Source of the DNA: JAFAHS01 sp046728175 | GTDB taxonomy: Bacteria > Desulfobacterota > Binatia > Binatales > Binataceae | Length of the DNA: 64,000 nt | Direction of reading: 5' to 3' | NCBI GenBank assembly: GCA_046728175.1 | Contig: JBKPEA010000005.1 | Span: forward strand, 15,496 to 79,495 | Part shown: piece after piece, positions 26,355-36,094 of the stretch | Numbering within the stretch: position 1 is the first letter of the stretch | How the letters are laid out: every line of letters begins with the position of its first letter | Translations under genes and position numbers: made by a program | Notes under the pieces: model-generated | The model's database searches: none | What the model was told of the DNA's origin: nothing | The model's input: only the letters and a program-made list of their open reading frames with translations

Positions 26355-26600
26355 ATGACTCTGCTGGCGACCCTGCTAATGGGTTGCGCGTCGCAGTCAT
26401 CACCATGCCGCTCGCTTTACCCGCAAGGTCCGGATACCGAAGGAGCGCGAGAATATTGTCGAGATCTGGAACCACTAAGAGCTCTCGAGATAGCTGCAGC
26501 AGACGAAGCCTACGAGCTGCTTAAGGGAGTGGGGCTGATGCCCAGTGCGACGTCTGGTGTGAGTCGAATCTTAGATACATCAGCTGCGCCCGCCCCATAA
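26355..26600 (+). CDS. Putative small lipoprotein
   Basis: 81 aa from the ATG at 26355 (a GTG at 26331 is also possible). The start MTLLATLLMGCASQS gives a lipobox LMGC with Cys11, but the hydrophobic region is short for a signal peptide. The mature part has two further Cys, is charged (GPDTEGAREYC, ALEIAAADEAYELLKG) and ends APAP. No family recognised and no strong ribosome site, so the gene itself is uncertain. Its neighbours are decayed genes. Confidence 0.45.
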   Translation: MTLLATLLMGCASQSSPCRSLYPQGPDTEGAREYCRDLEPLRALEIAAADEAYELLKGVGLMPSATSGVSRILDTSAAPAP

Positions 26601-26689
26601 CTCTGCAATTGCCTTTTCAAAGATCGGCCGACCGGCATCGGAATCGCTTACGAAGTCTGGGCAAAAGTCGGAGAGTTCCCGAAGATCGG

Positions 26690-27746
26690 TTACAACGTTG
26701 CCAGCGCTTCGGACGCCAACGCGCGCCTCATCTCACCCGCGCGGCGCGCGAGACGGGCGGCCTGGCCTGACCACATATTCATAAACGCGTTCGAGCCGGA
26801 AGGTTCGGATTTAGCCCTCAGCGGGACAACCGCGCTGCTCGCGAGTGGAAAATTCGGCAAAGCTGACGCAATCGGACCAACTTCCAGCATCAGCCGATTA
26901 ACAATGCCCCGCGCCGGGCGGCCAGTGAACACGTTGGTGATCATCGTGTCGTCATCGGTAGCATGACTCAGTGCTTCGAGATGCAGTGGAGGCACCTCGG
27001 CCTCCGGACAGAATAAATATGCAGTACCGATCTGGACAGCAGATGCACCCAGTATGAGCGCCGCGACGATCCCCGCGAGCACCCGCTATTCCCCCGGCCG
27101 CGATGACCGGAACCCCGACTGCGTCTACGACTTGCGGCACTAGCGCGAAGGTTCCAACTTGCCGAGCCATGTCGTCGGTAAGAAAGTTCCCGCGATGGCC
27201 CCCCGCCTCGAACCCCATTGCGATGATCGCATCGCAGCCGTGAGATTCAAGCCACCGCGCTTCACGCACCGTCGTCGCCGAAGCTACCACGCGTGCCCTG
27301 GTCGCCTTGACGCGGTCAAGGAGATGCTTGGCGGGCAAGCCAAAATTGAAGCTGACAATTTGGGGTTTGAACTCCTCTATGAGGGCGCACGATTCGGCAT
27401 CGAAAGGTCTACGGGACGGAGCGGCTACCGGAGCTTCGGGATCCAGTCCAAGCTCGAGATAATAGGGCTTAAGCAACGCCCGCCATGCTAACTCGCGCTC
27501 TTGGTCTCGGATCGGAGGGGTGTGACAGAAGAAGTTGAGATTCAATCGGCCGCGACGTCGCCCGACGTATTGTCTCTGACGCGGTCCTGATCTCACCGCC
27601 ACCGAGTTGTGCGCAGGGCAAAGAACCCAACCCGCCGGCCTCGCTAACTGCAATCGCGAGCGCAGCGGTTCCCGGACCGGCCATCGGCGCCTGGACGATG
27701 GGAAACTAAATACCCGAACAGGTCGAGGATACGTTGATCGGGCCAT
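26690..27746 (-). pseudogene. Nitronate monooxygenase (2-nitropropane dioxygenase family), frameshifted
   Basis: One NMO-like enzyme of about 330 aa is spread over three frames. The start at 27746 (MARSTYPRPVRVF) shifts to FPIVQAPMAGPGTAALAIAV...GGLGSLPCAQLG. A shift near 27560 leads to LNLNFFCHTPPIRDQE, FNFGLPAKHLLDRVKATRA, the FMN-phosphate region MGFEAGGHRGNF and IAAGGIA. A last shift near 27080 gives ALILGASAVQIGTAYLFCPEA to the end at 26690. The catalytic His of GGHRG is kept. The family oxidises alkyl nitronates using FMN. At least three indels make it non-functional as it stands. Confidence 0.8.
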
Positions 27747-27769
27747 GCTTTCATCGTGGTTTGGCTACC

Positions 27770-29860
27770 TTACATAAACTCACAGATATCCGCAGCGGTC
27801 TCGTCCGCGGCGTGTACCTCGCGCGAAATGTCCGGCTTCGAGAATCTGGACGACGGCGTTTGGAAGATCGCGTCCTCCGGCTCCGAGATTTCAAACGACT
27901 GATCGTCTTTCTCCCCTAACGATAGACTTTCCTGTTGAGTTCCGCGAAGCGAGGCTCCCATGTGCTTGACCGCATCCTGGCAGGCGGCCAGGAACAGACG
28001 CAGAAAGCGACACAGGATCTTGTGTTGCGGCAAAGCCATACCTGAAAGCACTCGATTGCAAATCCGGCGAGCGAGGCCACAGCGGCTGGATAGCCTGGCC
28101 GAGGGATTATTCGGTTCGCTGCATGTGGAAGTGATCAAGCTCTGTAAACCAGGTTGATGATTTAAGTTTGCGATCCGCTGGTTGGTGCATTCGATCTCCG
28201 GGCCTTCGGCCCCGCAGGAATACCGAAATTCCAGTTTGGCCTCAGAACCGTCGCGGTAGCCCTGTATCGTATGAAGCAAGAGTATTACTCGATGTTCTTT
28301 TTCATCGACGTGGTCAAACTTCCAATGGTCGAATTCGGAAATATTACCTGACCGCCGCTCTTCTTCCGTTACGTTTACGTATCCTTCGCTATCAGGCACC
28401 AACTGAATGGTGCCGTCATTCTGGGCTTTCCAACAAAGTGTCAATGTGCTTGCCCAGAGAAGTCCCCAGCGGCACGGCGAGTATTCCAGTCGCCGTCCTG
28501 GACTAAACGATTTCCCCGTATTGCTGGAATGCCAGCATTCCACGAACCGCGCGAGTATAGCCTGCTGACTGATTTGTGCGGATGGAGATGGCGATGGAAG
28601 CGGGCTCGCCGAGTTTTCCAACGACTGCGTCGGCGGCAGAGAGGGTAGAGCAGCGGATACCAGCTTGTCAGTCGAGGCCGTTTTTGCAATCTCGGCCTGC
28701 GACGGTTGCGGCGTCGAATTGACCTTGCCAATCGCAATCCGTCGCCGCCACGCGGTCGAAGAAAACAGCAGCGTTGCACGAAGTGCGAGGACGAAAAATG
28801 CAGCAAACGAGAGTGGTAACCACCCGAATCGGCTTTCCGTTCCTCCTCCTAGCAGCGTGCGGCAGTAGGGACAGGCTGTAGCGTCGGCCGGGATCGAAGG
28901 GAGGCAATTTCGACACAAGATCTCATGCACCGAGACCCTGCTGGAGGTATCCTGCACTGACACTGGGCGGCTCGCTCCCGCCGGCCCCCGCTGCAATACC
29001 ATCGTGGGAACATCTGACTGCGGTCCGGCAACAGTCGTGGCGTTTGGCAGACCCTGAGGTCCTCCCTCGATTAACCGCATCCGTCGCCTGAATTCGTGGG
29101 CACTGTGTATGCGCTGATTGACATCATTAGGCAAGCGATTCATCGACGAGTTCCGCGAGAGCGGGACTGATCTTGGGTGCTAGTTCACTCGTCGGCGGAA
29201 AGCTGAACGGTGGCGCGGCCGTTGGGTCGCGCCCGGTCAACAGATGATGCAACGTCGCACCGAGCGCGTAGAGGTGCGAGCGGGCCTCAACCTTTCCGAA
29301 ATACTGTTCGGGCGGCGCGTAACCCTGGGTGCCGATCATCGTCGCGGTATTTTAGGCTGGAAGTGACACGAGATGCCGAAGTCCACCATCTTGACCCGAC
29401 CATTGGCTTTAACAATCACATTTGATGGCTTCAAATCGCGGTAGATGATCGGCGGCGTCAGACCGTGCAGGTACTCGAGTGCTTCGAGAACCTGTGTCGC
29501 GACGGCGATCACGAACGTTTCATCCAGCCTGCCGCCAGCCGCAGTCAGCTGCTCGTCGAGCGTCCGTCCTGGCACATATTGCATGACCAGGTAATGCCGG
29601 TTGTTCTCGCTGAAGCGGTCAAAGATTCGCGGGATAAATTCGCTTTCGAGTTCGGCCAAGAGGTCGGCTTCGCGTTCAAAGGCAGCAATCGCCGCCGCCT
29701 GGTCGGAGGGGCGGGTGAAGCTATCAATCATTTCTGCCAGTGCAGCCTGGCGCTTTAGATGCACGTCCTCGACCAGATAGGCGGGCTTCATTCCACCGCC
29801 GCCCAACTCGCGGACAACCCGATAGCGTTCGCCGATCACCGCGCCAGGGTTCAGCATCAA
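27770..29860 (-). pseudogene. Ser/Thr protein kinase with zinc ribbon and membrane segment, broken; catalytic Lys missing
   Basis: The N-lobe starts at 29860 (GERYRVVRELGGGGMKPAYLVEDVHLKRQAALAEM). The invariant Lys of strand 3 is Ala here (AALAEM where ALKEM is usual), and the Gly loop has MKP for MGA. YRDLKPSN (catalytic loop) and VDFGIS (DFG) remain. A shift near 29340 gives GTQGYAPPEQY and LGATLHHLLTGRDP. A second near 29140 leads to a 450-aa tail with a CRNC...CPYC zinc ribbon, one membrane segment (LPLSFAAFFVLALRATLLF) and an unrecognised outer domain. Both the indels and the Lys loss point to a dead gene. Confidence 0.75.
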
Positions 29861-29945
29861 CTCTGGGTTTCCAAGCTTGAATAGCCGTTAACACAGGCCG
29901 ACCGGTTGTTGCGACCCTCCCATCTTTGCGAGATTGATCTAGTTT

Positions 29946-29964
29946 ATTGCACTTTAAGTGTAAG
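29946..29964. promoter_or_regulatory. Palindrome ATTGCACT-TTA-AGTGTAAG
   Basis: Imperfect inverted repeat, about 85 bp upstream of the kinase start on the minus strand. It shares the arms and the 3-bp spacer with the perfect palindrome at 53270-53288. A common DNA-binding protein is possible but unknown. Confidence 0.35.
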
Positions 29965-30215
29965 TAGATAGCGCCGCCTTGCTTGGTCCCTGGGGTTGGC
30001 CGGCTCGTTCCTCTCCTGCGCGTGCGGTCGACCTCGTGGACCTATTTCCATCAGGCTCCGGGTACGCGTGCGGCATCGACAACCAAACGAGGTGCAAGAA
30101 CAGGGGCCCCTTACGTCGTCAATCTTTTGGGCATTCAACTGCGAAACGCCAAAAGCACCGGTCAAAAATCCGCCCCCATCTAACCTCTATTCCAGCAAGA
30201 GACCGACACGCAGCT

Positions 30216-30258
30216 AGCACCCGAATCGGCGGGAGCCTTGCCCGCCGATCCGGGTGCT
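30216..30258. terminator. Long GC-rich hairpin, 18-bp stem
   Basis: Arms at 30216-30233 and 30241-30258 pair over 18 positions with one A-C mismatch; the loop is AGCCTTG. It lies 185 bp beyond the end of the leftward secreted-protein gene. No T-run follows on either strand, so it could be a terminator or RNA-stabilising stem. Confidence 0.45.
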
Positions 30259-30442
30259 TGTGATCTGGTGCAGCGCTAAATACCGATTCAGGGCCAGCGC
30301 GCGTTAGCGCCAGCTGAGCAGGATTTGCTGCTGTTAGTTTCATACCATTTCGCATCCTGAGCCGTCGGCGTTTTTGCGGGACACGCGGAGGTGGGTGCGC
30401 TGAGCCAGAAGACCGACCACCTCGCGCGTGTTTGTCACGAGG

Positions 30443-31921
30443 TTAACGATCGTCGCTATCTTCGCCCTGCGAGGCGGGAACCGGGGGATTCACTGACACC
30501 AGCGACCCCGACATTACCCAGGCCTTTTGACTAGGTGCAAACCGGGGGGCAAGCAATCCATCGTTTATTTCCCGCGTGATCGCAAAGCGATTGTACTGCG
30601 TAGAGGGAATGAACAGTCGTGAGTTGTCCGAGAATCCGTCCGAAGCGGTGTCGACATCGCCTTCCGCCGCCGAGACGACACCGTCGTGATTCGCATCAAC
30701 CCGTGCAACTTCTGCCGCGTATGCATCAAACAGGCGCGTGTCGAAGTCTGTCACACCGGGTTCGAACGACGCGCGACGCTCGTAGACGTCCAGGAAGATC
30801 TCGTTGGCCAGACCGCTCGGAATGAACCGCTGGCGGAATTCGCGCTGCGAATCATCGTCGGCGTCGAACTTGTCGGGGTCGCGTGGTCCGGAGGCCTGCA
30901 ACACGCCCTTGTTATTGGGATTGTCGCCGTAGGTAACCGGATCGTTCTTTATCCCGTTCGGTCCCGACCCAGGGACTATCGATTGTAGAGCCCCGACCTG
31001 ACCTTTCTCGAATGTTCCCGGAATGCCGCCGGTAAATGGAAGCTCGTACAGTGGATGAATCCAGTTTGTGGTGTAGTTGAACTCCCAATAAGCGTGACCG
31101 TCGCTCTGCTGAAGGGTGTTCCAGGCGCCCATGCTCAATTGAATTGGGACCACGTTGGTCTGAGAGTCCGGAAAGTGATCGCTGGGCGATGGGAAGTGAG
31201 GTTTCTCGCCATCGGTAGTGAAGAAATTCTCCGGGGTTGCGTTGTTGTCGCTGAGAGCGGCCGCATCCGCAGGCAGAAGCGCGCCGAATTGAGCGTGACC
31301 GTCGCGGCGGGGAGCGGGGTTGACCGGAGCTATTCTTAAGTCGTGAATCATCCAGCCTTCGTACCAGCCGCTCTCATTGTTAATCACGAACAAGTTCGAA
31401 ATGTCGGTGAAGACATCGATGAATGCGCGCACGTTGTTCGGGTCTGTCGGCAACCCGGGCTTGGGCTCGAGGACGAGCCGCACCGATCCGATGGTGGGTA
31501 AGCCGCAGTCTGCACCGGTGGCCGTGAGCATCGCGGTATCGTTCACGCCGGGAATCAGGCTGGTGAATGGGTTTGGTTCAAAACCCGAAGTGTCCAGCAA
31601 GTAATACTGGAAAAGTTGGCTAGGCTTTGCCTTGAACGGAGGTGTGTCAGTGTGAGCTTCTGCGTATGCCTGAGTAGGCAGCTGACTGTGCGGTCGACTC
31701 GCCATCCGAGCTAGCTGTTCTTTAAGCGGTGCGGGCAGATCTACGATGTCCCCGCGATTTACGACCCTAGCGACATCGGCATTCGCCCGCGGGTTGGGAT
31801 GGCATGGCCGCGGAGGCTGCTCCCCGTAGGCCGAGCTCCAGGCCAGCGCTGTGATCACCGAAGCGCAGAGTGCGACCTTTCGGAACCAACCTTCCTCTGT
31901 GGACCAAAACGAGACACGCAT
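30443..31921 (-). CDS. Large secreted protein of unknown function with EF-hand-like loop
   Basis: 492 aa from the ATG at 31921, preceded by AAGGAGGT at ideal spacing. The N-terminus has a signal segment (VALCASVITALAWSSAYG). The mature protein is rich in Asp, Pro and Asn. Segments include SLIPGVNDTAMLTATGADCG, WYEGWMIHDLRIAPVN and ETTGWIHPLYELPFTGGI-like aromatic stretches. DANHDGVVSAAEGD near residue 425 is a good single EF-hand calcium loop (D-x-N-x-D-G-x-V...E). No enzyme family was recognised. Export to the periplasm or outside is inferred; calcium binding is inferred. The intact frame and strong ribosome site stand out among decayed neighbours. Confidence 0.8.
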   Translation of the reverse strand: MRVSFWSTEEGWFRKVALCASVITALAWSSAYGEQPPRPCHPNPRANADVARVVNRGDIVDLPAPLKEQLARMASRPHSQLPTQAYAEAHTDTPPFKAKPSQLFQYYLLDTSGFEPNPFTSLIPGVNDTAMLTATGADCGLPTIGSVRLVLEPKPGLPTDPNNVRAFIDVFTDISNLFVINNESGWYEGWMIHDLRIAPVNPAPRRDGHAQFGALLPADAAALSDNNATPENFFTTDGEKPHFPSPSDHFPDSQTNVVPIQLSMGAWNTLQQSDGHAYWEFNYTTNWIHPLYELPFTGGIPGTFEKGQVGALQSIVPGSGPNGIKNDPVTYGDNPNNKGVLQASGPRDPDKFDADDDSQREFRQRFIPSGLANEIFLDVYERRASFEPGVTDFDTRLFDAYAAEVARVDANHDGVVSAAEGDVDTASDGFSDNSRLFIPSTQYNRFAITREINDGLLAPRFAPSQKAWVMSGSLVSVNPPVPASQGEDSDDR

Positions 31922-31963
31922 GGTCTTGTTACCTCCTTGCACGATTGATTTGGTTGATGTGTG

Positions 31964-31980
31964 AAGGGAAATTTTCCCTT
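31964..31980. promoter_or_regulatory. Palindrome in the leader of the secreted EF-hand protein
   Basis: Arms AAGGGAAA and TTTCCCTT around one T, 43 bp upstream of the start at 31921. It could be an operator or a leader stem; no known motif was matched. Confidence 0.35.
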
Positions 31981-33136
31981 TTCGAGAAAAGACTGGCTTC
32001 CATTGTGAAGAGAGTCAAGAGACAAAGATCTCGCAGGGACCGGAGATCGCAAATTTTCAGGAACTGAGGGACAAGCAAGGCGCAGCTTCACAATCCAGGC
32101 TCACTCCCTTAAAACACTGTGTTAATCATTTGGTAGTTAGGAGTACCGGCGCGTTAATTAGGAAGCACTCGTTACAAAGGGCTGAAGCGACCTGGAAAAA
32201 CGACGAGGTGAGCTGGCTGCTCCTCCATCCGATGCAGCCACGTCGGAGGAGTCGCATATTGAGGGAACTCGTTTCGTTGGAAAGTAGTGAGAATCCTGGT
32301 GACCCAGATGATTGCGCAACCTCGGACTCCCGCCGACCGTCACTGCAACAGGCTTCTGGTCATGGATGATATCGAGGCCGCGCCCATAGGTAGCTGGTTC
32401 GATGGCGGAGCTGTTAGGCAGCTTCAGGCGACGACCGGCATTCCTTCATGCTGATGGGGCTCTACCCGATAATTCGTTTTTCAGGATTCTTATTGATCGT
32501 TTTCAAGATGAGGGGGTGGGTTAGCCTTTTTCTGCATGCACTGGATTGCTGGGGTAGTCGTCTTGATTTCGGACCCCGCTGCGATCTCCGGGGGGAAGCA
32601 TGATGCGCGAATCACTGAGTTGGTCATCTGCGGTTCAAAGAAAATATATTGACACCCGCAAGCTTCGGTCTCGGAAATCTTCCTGGCGCCTTCTGCTTGT
32701 TCAGCGGTAGACAGTTTCGACGAGACCGGCGCACCGGACCCCAGAGTTCCATGACGGCCCAGACGCAAGGGGAAGTCTCTTATATTGGCGCTGCTCGTCT
32801 CTAGCTCAGTTGATGTTTTCCAAATGGTACAGCGATATGATGTGCAACTTTCGTAGTATGACTCTGCCATGCCCACGCCAACCGACAAACAGCCAGGTTG
32901 TAAGGTGCAGGCAACGGCTTCATCGGGTTTTGCAGGAACCGCCGTCCGAAAAGGCATTCAGCCTCGTTGAGTCTTCGAGGATTTGCGGCTCAACGTGTGC
33001 AGGGAGGAACCATGCCGCTCGGTGGCCTAGGGAACTTAAGATTCGGTGTAGAGGCCTGTGGAAGGACAGTCGTTCTTGCAAATCGTGATCAAGCTCGCAC
33101 GAATCCTGACGGATCGAGTATGCGGTGGGCCCGCTT
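31981..33136. other. Gap without clear genes
   Basis: About 1.15 kb. The longest frame is 32490-32957 on the minus strand (155 codons, rich in Ser, Thr and Cys), which has no ribosome site or family likeness and is not accepted. No RNA gene recognised. Confidence 0.4.
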
Positions 33137-34948
33137 TTAAATCGGGGTTCCGAGTCTCTGCTTGCTCTCCGCCCGAACATCGGCGGCTTCCCTATCTCGT
33201 TGGCTGGCAGAAGGCCCAATTGCCAGCCGCCGTATGGCGCGACGCGCTTCGCGTCCATTCCTGAACACCTGCCAGCAACCCGCAGATAGAAACTCGGACG
33301 AGCACGCGATCGCGGCGGGCCCGCCCGCAATGATCTTAAGGTGTGGTAAGTCTTTCTTGAGATCGCGGATCAGTGCCGTCACAGACGCTACACACTCTGC
33401 AACGGTGCACGTAAGACAGACAAGGTCAGGTGCGTATCTTCCCACAAATTCGCGCATTTCCTGCGCTGATTGCTTTTCGCTTACGAAGATTGCTACCCCA
33501 CCGTCCTGTCGTAACAACTCCAGCACCATCAGCAGCCCGAGATTGTGGACCTCAGCGGGAGCGCAAAGGCCCACAATTCGCCGGCGCGAAGAGGGCCGCG
33601 GCCGGTCGAAACGGTCTCCAAGATCCACAATCAGCCGACGAGTGATTTCGACTATAGTTTCCAGATTTCGCTCATTGATGTTCCCATGATCGAAATCATC
33701 GCCCATCATCACGATCGCGGGAGTCATCAAATCGGAGAAGGTGGCGTCCAAACCATGTTCGTCGCAATATCGAATCGCGAGCGAATGTGCGCCGGAATGA
33801 TCTAATTCCAGCAACCGACGATAGTAGTCGTAACTCTCATTCGACGGTGTTTCGGCTCCCAGCAGGATTCCGAGAAAACCGAGCGGCGGCACATAGTCGC
33901 CCGCTACCTTAAGACACGCCGTGAGCGGGATAGCAATAAGAAGTCCTGGCACACCCCAGAGCCACGCCCAGTACGTCGTCGAGATCAGAAGTGCGGCAGG
34001 CGCAACACCAATTCCGCGCCCGATCACAAATGGTTCGATCAAATGGGCTGCGATCTGATCGAGCACCACGAAGGAAATGATCACCTCGATCGATCTGCTC
34101 CATCCGGGAAACACTGCAACAGCCACCATCGTCGGAAACAGCGCGGAGCCCAGCGCGCCTATATACGGAATGAACCGTAGCAGGAAGGCCAACATCCCCC
34201 ACAATTCGGGATTGGGCAGCCCCAGCATCCACATGATCGCCGCTACGGCTAGTCCGTAACCCAAGTTGATCAAAGAAAAGAACAGCAGGTACCGCCCAAC
34301 CGCCTCTCCCGCGGATTCGAGAGCTTGCCTCGCTATCGTGATACCGCCACGCGCGGCCAATCGCACCATCCGGTCGCGCAAGTCCTTTCTTGCGTAAAGG
34401 AGAAAAAACAATAGCACGATGATCAGGGTGCCCTCCGCCGCGTCGCTCGCGATCGGCAGCGCCTGTTTTACAAGCTCGCCACTATTCGGCAATCCCGCGG
34501 TCGTTTGGCGGGCGGAGAACGAACGAGGAGCTTCCCATCGCAGCTGGTGCTGTACATTGGCGATCCCATCCTTCACTCTCTGCACCCAGTCCGGTGTATT
34601 TTTCTCCACCGAAGCAATTTTGATCGCAATGTTGTCCGAGTAGTCAGCGACGCGCACGGCGACGGAAGTCAATTCGACGGTAAGGAAGTATACGATCACG
34701 GCCAACGCCATGATCGTCATCAACACTATCGCCGCAGCGCTCAACGCTCGGCCTACGGGTTTTTCCAAACGCGTCGCGATAGGGCTGAAGATAACTGCGA
34801 GTACCATCGCGATCGCCAGCGGCAGCAGTAGATCTTTAGCCGCATATAGCACCGCGGTGGCGATGATCACGCCCAGAAGGACTCGAATTGCAGTAGACCG
34901 ATCGTCGTCACTGCATTCTGAGTCATCGCTAAGTAATTGTCCGTTCAC
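33137..34948 (-). CDS. AI-2E-type permease fused to a cobalamin-binding-like domain
   Basis: 603 aa. Residues 20-365 are an AI-2E/PerM-family permease: two N-terminal membrane segments, a soluble stretch (VADYSDNIAIKIASVEKN), then a six-segment C half with LLRFIPYIGALGSALFPTM and LIEPFVIGRGIGVAPAALL, and PLTACLKV at the end. A helical region (375-445, YYRRLLELDHSGAHSLAIRY...) resembles the four-helix cap of MerR-type B12 proteins. Residues 456-545 look like a B12-binding Rossmann domain: LCAPAEVHNLGLLMVLELL has E-x-H-x-x-G (466-471) where D-x-H-x-x-G is usual, and the domain ends PHLKIIAGGP. The chain is intact. A B12- or light-controlled transport role is inference only. Confidence 0.75.
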   Translation of the reverse strand: MNGQLLSDDSECSDDDRSTAIRVLLGVIIATAVLYAAKDLLLPLAIAMVLAVIFSPIATRLEKPVGRALSAAAIVLMTIMALAVIVYFLTVELTSVAVRVADYSDNIAIKIASVEKNTPDWVQRVKDGIANVQHQLRWEAPRSFSARQTTAGLPNSGELVKQALPIASDAAEGTLIIVLLFFLLYARKDLRDRMVRLAARGGITIARQALESAGEAVGRYLLFFSLINLGYGLAVAAIMWMLGLPNPELWGMLAFLLRFIPYIGALGSALFPTMVAVAVFPGWSRSIEVIISFVVLDQIAAHLIEPFVIGRGIGVAPAALLISTTYWAWLWGVPGLLIAIPLTACLKVAGDYVPPLGFLGILLGAETPSNESYDYYRRLLELDHSGAHSLAIRYCDEHGLDATFSDLMTPAIVMMGDDFDHGNINERNLETIVEITRRLIVDLGDRFDRPRPSSRRRIVGLCAPAEVHNLGLLMVLELLRQDGGVAIFVSEKQSAQEMREFVGRYAPDLVCLTCTVAECVASVTALIRDLKKDLPHLKIIAGGPAAIACSSEFLSAGCWQVFRNGREARRAIRRLAIGPSASQRDREAADVRAESKQRLGTPI

Positions 34949-35109
34949 CGAACATGAGATGACGACGTTACAAAATTAAGTTAGCATCGCCATTAAGATC
35001 AGCCTGATTCGAATTCGGTCAATCCTGTTTCGGCTTCAGCAATGGCCAACCACACGCCGTTGCCATTACACCGCTCAGCTAACGTTACACTGGCATGGTC
35101 CGAGGAATC

Positions 35110-35316
35110 TTAGGATCGCCTTTTTTTGCGCGACGGCACCTTTGCACCGCTCCGACGCGCTTCTGACAAGCCGATCGCAATCGCCTGCTTTCTGCTTTTG
35201 ACTTTCTTTCCCGAGCGCCCCGACCTCAGCGTTCCGTGTTTTCGTTCGTGCATCGCACGTTTGACTTTCTTCGATGCCTTGGGTCCATATTTCCGCCTCG
35301 AAGCTTTCCTGGCCAT
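35110..35316 (-). CDS. DUF6496 small basic protein
   Basis: 68 aa from the ATG at 35316 with GAAAGGAG upstream. Strongly basic: MARKASRRKYGPKASKKVKRAMHERKHG then KVKSRKQAIAIGLSEARRSGAKVP and a KKRR end. This matches the DUF6496 pattern (a KYG.KA...VKRAM.ER core followed by SRKQAIAIGLSEAR). Function unknown; nucleic-acid binding is guessed from charge. It lies 50 bp downstream of the remnant ferritin-like gene on the same strand, a pairing common in stress-type accessory clusters. Confidence 0.75.
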   Translation of the reverse strand: MARKASRRKYGPKASKKVKRAMHERKHGTLRSGRSGKKVKSRKQAIAIGLSEARRSGAKVPSRKKRRS

Positions 35317-35367
35317 AGCCGATTCTCCTTTCTCGACCAACACCCAGCGCGTGTTAGACGGCTATTT

Positions 35368-35790
35368 TTCCACAATCGCAATCGCCCCATTTCGAGACGA
35401 CTGAATTGCTCCTGGGTCCATTGAAGATGCTCTTCTTCTTCCGGCTCCACTTCCGAGACGGCTGCGTTCAACACATCGAGAATCTTTGCATCATCGGTTT
35501 GACGGGCGATCTTACCGAGCAACTCCCAATCCGCGTGATCCTTAGTCTCGGCGAGTATGATGTTCTCGATTGCATTGATTTCGGCCGCCCCGCCTGTCAG
35601 CCCATTGGTCATCGTCTTGAGCAGAGCTTCAGCCTTCCTTACTTGGTCGCGATCTTTGCTCCCGAACTAATGTATTAGGATCCAGGCCGAGCTGCCGGAT
35701 GACTCGGGTCAGGATCGTTTCATGCTTTCGCGTCTCCCGAAACAGAGCGGAACCTCTTCTAGAGCAGCAATCACTATGCCATCTTGAGTC
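35368..35790 (-). pseudogene. Ferritin-like stress protein remnant, frameshifted
   Basis: The minus strand shows ALFRETRKHETILTRVIRQLGLDPNT (from about 35780), then after a shift near 35660 DRDQVRKAEALLKTMTNGL and INAIENIILAETKDHADWELL, DDAKILDVLNAAVSEVEPEEEEHLQWTQEQ. A second shift near 35395 would restore an end in AIAIVEK. The pattern of E...H pairs (RKHE, ETKDHAD, EEEHLQW) suits a four-helix di-iron ferritin-like family. Two degenerate relatives lie at about 47.1 and 47.6 kb. No start codon can be fixed. Iron storage or oxidative-stress protection is inferred from the fold only. Confidence 0.65.
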
Positions 35791-36094
35791 TATCACTACT
35801 CTTTGGAAACGAACCGAACTTATTTGTGGAACCCATCTGCAGGCTTTCAAATGGAGCATCTACGCGCCGTTCCGATTGAAAACAGAAACTGTGAAACTCT
35901 CGCTCATTCCAAGACCGTCCTGGCGACCCGATCTTTGGCTACGGCAGGTCAGAACCCACTTAGACGAGACAAATCTGCGTGCGCGCCCTATTCACGCAGA
36001 AGCGTGCTGAATGAAAACCTTTCTCGTTTCAGGTTTTCGCACTCGGAGGAATTTCGTCTACAGTTGGCGCCGTGGACAACGTTGGCGCGGATTT

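Larger units (their letters stand above)
29861..30442. other. Non-coding region upstream of the broken kinase
   Basis: 580 bp. It holds a small palindrome at 29946-29964 and a long hairpin at 30216-30258. Short ORFs on the plus strand overlap each other in several frames and show no family likeness. Confidence 0.4.

Noticed and set aside
32490..32957. 155-codon minus-strand frame, Ser/Cys-rich
   Set aside because: No ribosome site, no domain, and amino-acid use typical of random frames.
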